Notes under the pieces: model-generated | What the model saw: only the letters and a program-made list of their open reading frames with translations | Told to the model about the DNA's origin: nothing | Database searches by the model: none | Assembly: GCA_002104905.1 (NCBI GenBank) | Contig: MCFE01000824.1 | Location: 1 to 33,047 of the forward strand | Reading direction: 5' to 3' | Origin: Basidiobolus meristosporus CBS 931.73 | Taxonomy: Eukaryota > Basidiobolomycota > Basidiobolomycetes > Basidiobolales > Basidiobolaceae | DNA length: 33,047 bases | Part shown: positions 27,342-33,047 of the stretch, piece by piece | How positions within the stretch are numbered: the first letter of the stretch is position 1 | How the letters are laid out: every line of letters begins with the position of its first letter | Translations under genes and position numbers: made by a program

Positions 27342-29930
27342 TCATGCATACCAATGGATTTGTATCCATTGAAACTGCAGTTGTAGCTCAGTTGCCAATC
27401 TTGTTGACCTATACAAGTCCCTATACCCTACACTAATATCAAGCCCAGCCCTACACTCAACAAATAGCTCCATTAAAATCCACCACTCAATAAGTATTTC
27501 TGCTGTAACGCTCTGTTTCCACAACTTTGGAGGGAACTCTACAGCTTCATGCCATTGTTCATTCACTGGTTCCCATGTGTCCTGGTCTTCAGCTGGTACT
27601 GCAAGGTCTAGCCCCTCATCTGCCAGTCTTTGCAATAAGTCCTGGCAATGTTTAAGTGCGTTTTCTTAAGCACTGCTGTTGAAGAAATGCTGCAACCTCC
27701 TGGTGCGCCTATTAATATTGCAAAATACCACTAAAGGCATAGTAATAACCTTTTGAGTTCTTGACATAGCTACTTTGTCTGTCACTGGGATTTCCACTCT
27801 GTCAACAATGGAGGATGTGGAGGCTATGGTAGACAAATTACATGTCTCTGGAAACTTGTCTACCTCACTGAAGTATAGCTTAACTGGCTGCGTTTCCAAA
27901 TCTTGTGAGAACAGCTGTTTTCTTCTTGGTAATTCTTCTTGGCAATGATGGGATTCAGTCTGTTCTGGGCTTACAGCATTAATTGGCAAGTACTGCAGCT
28001 TTTTCTCATGGTTTCCTCTCTCTGGCTTGGGTACACTCTCCCCTTTACCTCTTCCTTTATCAATTATGGTTATGAATAGACACAAGGCAGGAGAGTAAGG
28101 CTAGGCAAGGCAGGACCAGGAAAGGACTTAGGTGTGGATCAACAAGGCAAGGCTGTTTATTCAAGACCTGTGTTTATCAGACTGAGGAACACATAAGGGG
28201 GGATAGGACTATATATACTTTTTGGCAATATGAATGCCAAGAGATATTGGCTATTACTGATGGGGTTCTGGGGTGAGGCACAGTAAGTATGCCAAGATAG
28301 AATATACTAAAGAACAGACTGGAATATCACATGGAGATATGTCAGGGGTCAACTGATCATGTGACTAGGTCATGTGACATGTAGCCACCATATATGGCAT
28401 GGGACTACATAGACTCTAACGGGAAGCTTCCATAGAATGTTCCATTGTGTAACATTTACTTGGAGCTTTCAAGAAGTTGCTAGAATGTAGTAGAGCTTTC
28501 TAAAAGGAACTGGGATTTCTTCACTGACTTGAATTGGCTAGTTAATTAGAGACCAGGGATGTAATCTGATCATGACAATTATAGGACTTTCACTGTTACT
28601 TTGTCTGAGTTCTTCTTGTATTGAACTACTTTTTCTCCTTGATAAATGCTGCTCTGATGCATCTGTTTTAGCCTGCTTGTCCCTTGCTGGCACTCTGTGG
28701 GCAACCTGACACTTTTTTCCTGATTGTTTTAAGCTCTCGGCCCATGCTGTGACAGGCTCCTGAGGTAGCCACTTGTTTTTATCACTGCCAGGTTCTTCAC
28801 TGCTACTTTTACTAAGTGCTTCTTGAGTGGACCTACACTTTTTCCTTGGTAAATGTTGTGCTGGTACATCTGTATCTGCCTGCTTTTCCCTTATTAGAAC
28901 TCTTCCAGCTACCTGGTGTCTCTTTGACACTTGTTTGGAGCTTTTGGCTCTGCTTCAAACAGGTTTTCAAGGTGGTTGCTGGTTTTCAGCCATTACAACC
29001 TGGTTCTTCTGCCTTTAATAGTTTCTACAACTCTTGAGATACTTACTTAGCATACCAATGCTGGCCCAAATACCATTTGCTTGTTTGAATCCAAGATAAT
29101 ACTTATTGAGCAAGCCAAGCTCATTCTGCATGGCCTTGAGTTCCTGATGGTCCCATGGTACATCAGTCATGACGTGTTGGAATGCTAGAATTCTAACAGC
29201 CTCCTAAGTGTTAGCCCACTTTTCATCATTGCACTCAGTGGCTTCATGGATATTTAATGTCTTTTGATTTTTAGGCTTTGGTTCAAACACAACATTTTTC
29301 CCTCCCATGCTGAGATAGGTTTTTCTATGGGGCTTATCTTACAGCACTGTTGTTGTGCTTCAAAGACAATAGAGTGCTCTTCCGCTGTCACATCAGGAAA
29401 TAGCTCAATTCTTGGCTGTGCTACTGAGCTACTTGAGTTCCTTCTTTGCAACATAGATACTGCCTTCTCTACCTGGGATGTTAATTGCTCTACACCTTTT
29501 ATCTGCTCATCCTATTTCTGGACTATTTCATAATTTCTCTGTGCTATTGCATCCATCCTATCAGTCACTGCACCTAATTGCCTCATTAATGCTTTGGTAG
29601 GAGCTGACAACTTACTTGCTAAAACAGGTGGCGTGAAATTATGACAGCCACTTGCTGGTCTTCAACTGATGGTACTGCTTTTGCTACATTCTCATCTGCC
29701 TCAGCAGTATGATCAGCTTACAGTTCCGCAGAGATTCCCAATTGCCTACTTGACTGAGAGCGTGCGGAGCCCCCATTATTTCCTTCAGTAGGCACACTAT
29801 CCACAGGGCCTTTATTGATTATAGCCCTGCTTGTAACATTGAATGTCAAAGCAAGCTGTCATCCAACTGTTCTTCTGCTGCTGTCAGCAGTGAGGTTTGG
29901 TTAGCAACCAGATGACTTTGCTTTATTTTT
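27342..29930 (-). pseudogene. Gene X of Cac-C, best preserved copy
   Basis: Minus-strand order: a coiled-coil-like stretch (DRMDAIAQRNYEIVQK, EQLTSQVEKAVSMLQRR; about 29440-29570), poly-Ser RRNSSSSVAQPRIELFPDV, then KxxLGFKQAN-like sequence. In 28538-28930 there are two tandem units of about 69 residues, each with QVAxRV, REKQADTD or RDKQAKTD, QHLxRxKxxSxQE and SSSE or SNSE. The second unit is cut by the solo LTR. After the LTR, 27666-28085 reads IDKGRGKGESVPKPERGN and ends at a TAA (a CAA codon in other copies). The last block is 27342-27650. Unlike A, B and D there is no stop just before the C-terminal block. No known domain was recognised; it is rich in Lys, Ser, Gln and Glu and probably nucleic-acid or chromatin associated, which is a guess. 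Confidence 0.68.
28067..28577 (+). repeat. Solo LTR, family LTR-C, inside gene X of Cac-C
   Basis: 511 bp, TGGTTATGAATAG to ATCATGACA, flanked by ATTA (28063-28066 and 28578-28581). Homologous to the reverse complement of 23200-23726, with long matches around CCTGTGTTTATCAGACTGAG and CCAAGAGATATTGG. Termini TG and CA, with short inverted ends (TGGTTATGA, TCATGACA). No coding capacity. Confidence 0.75.
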
Positions 29931-30161
29931 TGGCGGCATATATATGGAAGTAAGTCAAACCAAAGGAGAAATGGTGTTACATATACATGTGTATGTGGTG
30001 CTACAACTTTGTTTATAATACTTACTATAGCTGGCCATCATTGAATCTTATATTCATGTTGGTGTAATGTTGCAAATATAAGACTGTCTTAAATTGACAT
30101 GAATATTGACAAAAAAGTGATATAATAGTGTTATGTTGTTGAGTGTCAAGCCATTTGCCTA

Positions 30162-30810
30162 ATGGACAAGACTACTTTGATTCAACGCCATAAGAGAAGA
30201 GAAAAAAGTCCATGTGGCTATTGCAGCAAGCCTCTCAGCCATGAAGCACACAGACAGCATAGGAAGTATTACAATGACCACAGCCAGTGTTTTGCTACAC
30301 AAGTCATGCTTGACCATTCACAAGTCACTACTATACCAGCAATATCTTGCCAGCTATTTGATACTTCTGTAACAGCATCTGGCTGTACTTGTCACCTTGC
30401 GCAAACTGTTTCCCCAGTGTTTATGATGTCCTTAGGCTCACCCCAGCCTTCTGAATATAGTATGCGGAGTGATAGCTCTGAAGAAGCAGGCTCACTGATG
30501 GACTGTGGGCCTATCTTTTCTAACAACAGTACCCTGCATGAGCCTGGCAAAATCCCATTATGCAATGAGAAAACACCTGTAAAAAAATGCCAAGGATATG
30601 TTATGCAGTCAAGTGAGCCCAGTGATCCATCTACTTGTGAATGATGTGGTGTCGTGGCTAGAGAAGTGGCGTGTTTCCACTAAAATCAGGTATGGGAGCT
30701 TTGAGGATTTACCACTAATTCCTGCCAAAATCATCCCAGGATGCAACTTACCATGTACAAGGTATAAATGGAAAACCATCATGTGGCTGGCAACTTATGA
30801 CCCAGAGGCC
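30162..30810 (+). pseudogene. Tnp2-type transposase, N-terminal part (Cac-C)
   Basis: A 160-codon open frame (30162-30644) starts with ATG and has CGYCSKPLSHEAHRQHRKYY, a CxxC followed by spaced His residues as in the N-terminal zinc region of Tnp2-type proteins. It continues SQCFATQVMLDHSQV. The next frame (30598-30939) reads WLEKWRVSTKIRYGSFEDL and KTIMWLATYDPEA, which match the Cac-A transposase around 21900-22010. The TGA after SDPSTCE has a TAA counterpart at the same place in Cac-A, so either an intron lies nearby or both copies share an old lesion. Similarity to Cac-A ends near 30810. Confidence 0.7.
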
Positions 30811-30815
30811 ATTGT

Positions 30816-31189
30816 GGTGGTGCCTAAGTCCCAGGTAGAAATATGTCCAACCCTTCTCAAGTGTTATGTGTGTGGTGTGTCAACTGGGTGCAATACGCTC
30901 TGGCAAAGCTTGCCAGGAATACTTGGGTTCTGTCTCTAATCTAATGTGATGGATAATAAAGCCACAAGCTTGTCAAGGGAAAACTTTTGATCTACAATCC
31001 CCAACTTAGTTGGCATCTTTACTATAGTATGTGCTGGGCTCAGCACCCTTTGAGATGACAATATACTAAAGCTTCCAAGGTCAAAATAACTGTAAACTCT
31101 GCCAGCAGGGACATGATAAGAATGCACCTGTGGTCTATAGTTACAAAGACAGAAGAGTATCACTGCATGTACGAGAACAAGCTTGGGAT
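30816..31189. other. Unassigned sequence
   Basis: Beyond the point where Cac-C stops matching Cac-A. No protein motif or shared repeat was recognised in either strand. Confidence 0.4.
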
Positions 31190-31538
31190 AGAATCAAATA
31201 TAATAAAAGATACCTACTCTGAGTATTCCTCACAAGTAGTGCCTCCAAGCTCAGTTGGCTGTCAGCGTGGTTTCCTGGGAGTGTCCTGTGGTCTGGGGTT
31301 GGAAGTTCAGGTAGCAGCAGGTAGCAGTGATCACACTAATCAACAAGCTGGTATATTGATAAAAGGGATGAAGATTTATTGCTGAGGGATTGCCTCCCTT
31401 ATATACTTTTCTCACTGGCTAAGTGATTACTAATCATGGTGTTCTGGAAGGTTCCAGTGGTCTAATAGAAATCTTAATGCATCAGAATGAGCTAAGAATG
31501 TTCCAAGTAGGTGCTGGAAGGTTCTAAGAGGCAGAGCA
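31190..31538 (-). repeat. Possible LTR fragment of an unrelated retrotransposon
   Basis: Read on the minus strand, GTATATAAGGGAGGCAATCC is followed about 10 bases later by AATAAA, a TATA box and polyadenylation arrangement common in LTRs. The stretch ends at the Gy1 copy 2 LTR (31539). No second copy is in the window, so the call is weak. Confidence 0.3.
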
Positions 31539-31925
31539 TGTGAGTACTCAATGTAGTACCCACTCTTTGCCCAAGAGTTCTCCCAAGAGTTCCCTCCAGA
31601 GTCCTACCCAAAGTCCTCCAGTACCCTCCCTATGATTCCCCCACGCATCCTCCCCTCCTATCCCTGCCCTTATCTAGTTAGAACACTTACCATAACAGGA
31701 AGGTGTTCACACCCCTATTTTATAACGCATTGTCTATTGTCTAAGCCCCCCCAAGTGATATATATATCTACCCAATTGAACCAGGAAGAACAACAAGATT
31801 TGGACAAAATAAACAGAAGTCTTTATTACCTTGCTACCTTCTATTGGAAGCTATTCTGAGCCAAGTGGTACTGACTTGACCTACAAGCTCTCCCACTCAC
31901 CAAGTACAGTCAGTAATAACCCACA
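31539..31925 (+). repeat. Gy1 copy 2, 5' LTR
   Basis: 387 bp, TGTGAGTACT to AACCCACA, same ends as the two 377-bp LTRs of Gy1. Differences include a short local duplication (AAGAGTTCTCCCAAGAGTTC near 31573) and several single bases. Confidence 0.92.
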
Positions 31926-31966
31926 TATTTGGTGCCGTCTCTGCGGAAATAAGCACAAGTGAGGTA
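31926..31966 (+). other. Gy1 copy 2 primer-binding site and leader
   Basis: TATTTGGTGCCGTCTCTGCG follows the LTR directly. TGGTGCCG is a typical primer-binding-site start. The gag ATG is at 31967. Confidence 0.65.
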
Positions 31967-32839
31967 ATGACTACTACAATCAAACTAAAGACATACAAGG
32001 GAAAGAGAGAGAAAGCCCTTGAGTGGTTTGATAAGTTTGAGAGAGTTGCGGTTGATGCAGGATGGGACAACGATAAGAAAGTAAGAGAGTTTGCAAGACA
32101 TATGGAAGGGTCAGCATGGCAATGGCATTATGGGTTGGAAGACGCATTCAAAGACGACTGGGATGCACTAGAAGAAGCCTACAAGACACGCTTTCTATAT
32201 GCCGAAGGATACCACTACAAAGCCCTTCTACTGTCCTTGCGGAAGAAAAGCAGTGAAAGCTATGAAGCCTACACTGAACTGTTTCTCTAACAAGTTCGAT
32301 GTCTCCCGAAGGACAAAATTGCCAAACGACAGCTCATGAGGTATTACATCATGGGCTTAGACGACAAAATAAGACGTAGGGCGTCCAAAGAACAACAGGG
32401 ATGTAAAACGTTGCAAGAGATGGTCAAACGCGTACGAGGGGTCATCTTGCTATGGGGGCTACCCTATAGTGATACAAATGATTGAAGGACAGGGATCCCC
32501 CGTAAGAAAGGAAAAATTGCCTCCCCAAAAGACCGTGAGTTAGAGGAATTACGGCAAAAGGTCCAAGAACTCTCGATCAACAATGTCCAAGAAGTCCCCA
32601 AAGAAGGTGATAAACTCTGGGAAGCTGTCGTAGATCTAAAGGCCCAGGTTCAAGTCCTGACCCAACAGATGGAACGACTGCAACAACAGTATCCGTGTTA
32701 TGTGTGTGGAGAAGTAGGTCACCGGGCCCATGAATGTGAAAAACGGTACGGAAGAGAAGCCGTACCGGACACAAAAGAGAAGAAGGCGTCAAAAGACAGA
32801 GTCCCTCACCAGGAGGCCAACAGGACTCAGTCAATCTAA
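31967..32839 (+). pseudogene. gag: Gy1 copy 2 gag with two stops
   Basis: The frame from ATG 31967 to TAA 32837-32839 is 290 codons. It holds the capsid-like part (KREKALEWFDKFERVAVDAG, WQWHYGLED, SYEAYTELFL) and, still in frame, the zinc knuckle CYVCGEVGHRAHEC at 32696-32737 (CX2CX4HX4C). It is interrupted by TAA at 32288-32290, where Gy1 has CAA, and by a TGA near 32482 next to a small indel relative to Gy1. The C-terminus is basic and Glu-rich. Gag assembles the particle and the knuckle binds the genomic RNA. The single C to T change at 32288 is the main disabling lesion. Confidence 0.88.
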
Positions 32840-33047
32840 GCCCTCCAGTCAGGACAATTGAAGTGCGGAAGAAGAAGCGTTGACATGATGCTTCTAGAGA
32901 GGAGGCGAAGGAACCTGTAGTAGAGGTTCCGTCAAAAGGAAAGAGCACGGAATTAGGTGAATAAGTACAGAATGAACCTTGGGAAGAAGTGTTAAAGCGA
33001 ACAAAGAACGCTAGCATGTCTTCCATTGCCTATTCCCCATAATGAAG
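32840..33047 (+). pseudogene. pol: Start of Gy1 copy 2 pol (before protease), partial
   Basis: Matches 8090-8285 of Gy1 on the opposite strand (KEPVVEVPSKGKSTEL, then EPWEEVLKRTKN). The segment has a TAA near 32960 and is cut by the window edge before the protease motif. Confidence 0.7.

Larger units (their letters stand above)
27261..30815 (-). mobile_element. Cac-C, partial CACTA-like copy with gene X and the start of the transposase gene
   Basis: Collinear with the reverse complement of Cac-A from about 25150 back to about 21890. It has gene X on the minus strand (27342 to about 29930), the intergenic segment (29930-30160) and the transposase start on the plus strand (30162 onwards). The outer end near gene X and the rest of the transposase are missing. 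A solo LTR (28067-28577) is inserted in gene X. Gene X here is a different subfamily from A and B (EDQDTWEPVNEQ versus EGQDIWELVNEQ). Confidence 0.75.
31539..33047 (+). mobile_element. Gy1 copy 2, 5' part (cut by window end)
   Basis: LTR, primer-binding site, gag and the start of pol on the plus strand, all homologous to Gy1 (minus strand, 8090-9578). It keeps many CpG sites that Gy1 has lost and an in-frame zinc knuckle, so it is closer to the active ancestor although it has two gag stops. The rest of the element, possibly with ORF3, lies beyond 33047. Confidence 0.9.

Noticed and set aside
1-33047. CRISPR arrays, tRNA or rRNA genes, bacterial operons, phage features
   Set aside because: No regularly spaced repeats, no cloverleaf or rRNA-like sequence and no bacterial gene organisation were seen; the window is eukaryotic transposon sequence.

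Overview
The window looks like a transposon graveyard in a eukaryotic genome, most likely a filamentous fungus. No host gene, tRNA, rRNA or bacterial feature was recognised. Nearly all of it can be assigned to transposable elements that have inserted into one another and decayed. The fungal assignment is an inference from the mix of Ty3/Gypsy elements and a Tnp2-type (CACTA/EnSpm) transposon; the species cannot be told from this sequence.

Region 1 (1-10140). A fold-back repeat (300-985) and two divergent decayed genes are followed by a complete Ty3/Gypsy element (here Gy1, 2823-9578, minus strand, 377-bp LTRs). Gy1 sits inside a PIF/Harbinger-like DDE transposase whose halves lie at about 2228-2822 and 9579-9860. 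Gy1 has the order LTR, gag, protease, RT, RNase H, integrase, an extra long ORF (ORF3), LTR. Its catalytic residues are mostly destroyed, but ORF3 is still open for about 340 codons.

Region 2 (10150-16517). A second Gypsy element (Gy2, plus strand, LTRs of 381 and 367 bp) lacks gag and protease. Its pol is split by an internally deleted CACTA-like transposon (Cac-D, 11571-14124), which is itself split by a solo Gy2 LTR (12467-12838). Target duplications (ATG and GCAAG) let the layers be ordered.

Region 3 (16518-19365). This is a mosaic of fragments: the unknown gene also seen at 1049-2060, pieces of the CACTA-like element, a partial Gy2 LTR and a Gypsy pol fragment on the minus strand.

Region 4 (19366-30815). 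This holds one nearly full CACTA-like element (Cac-A, about 6.05 kb) and two or three inverted partial copies (B2, B, C). The element has two divergent genes: a Tnp2-type transposase on one arm and, on the other, an unrecognised protein (called X here) with a coiled coil, about 69-residue tandem repeats and a conserved roughly 110-residue C-terminal block. A solo LTR of a third family (LTR-C) lies in gene X of both A and C.

Region 5 (30816-33047). Unassigned sequence and a possible LTR fragment are followed by the 5' end of a second Gy1 copy (plus strand, from 31539), cut by the window edge. Its gag retains many CpG sites that have become TpG or CpA in the first copy, which points to decay by cytosine-methylation-driven deamination.
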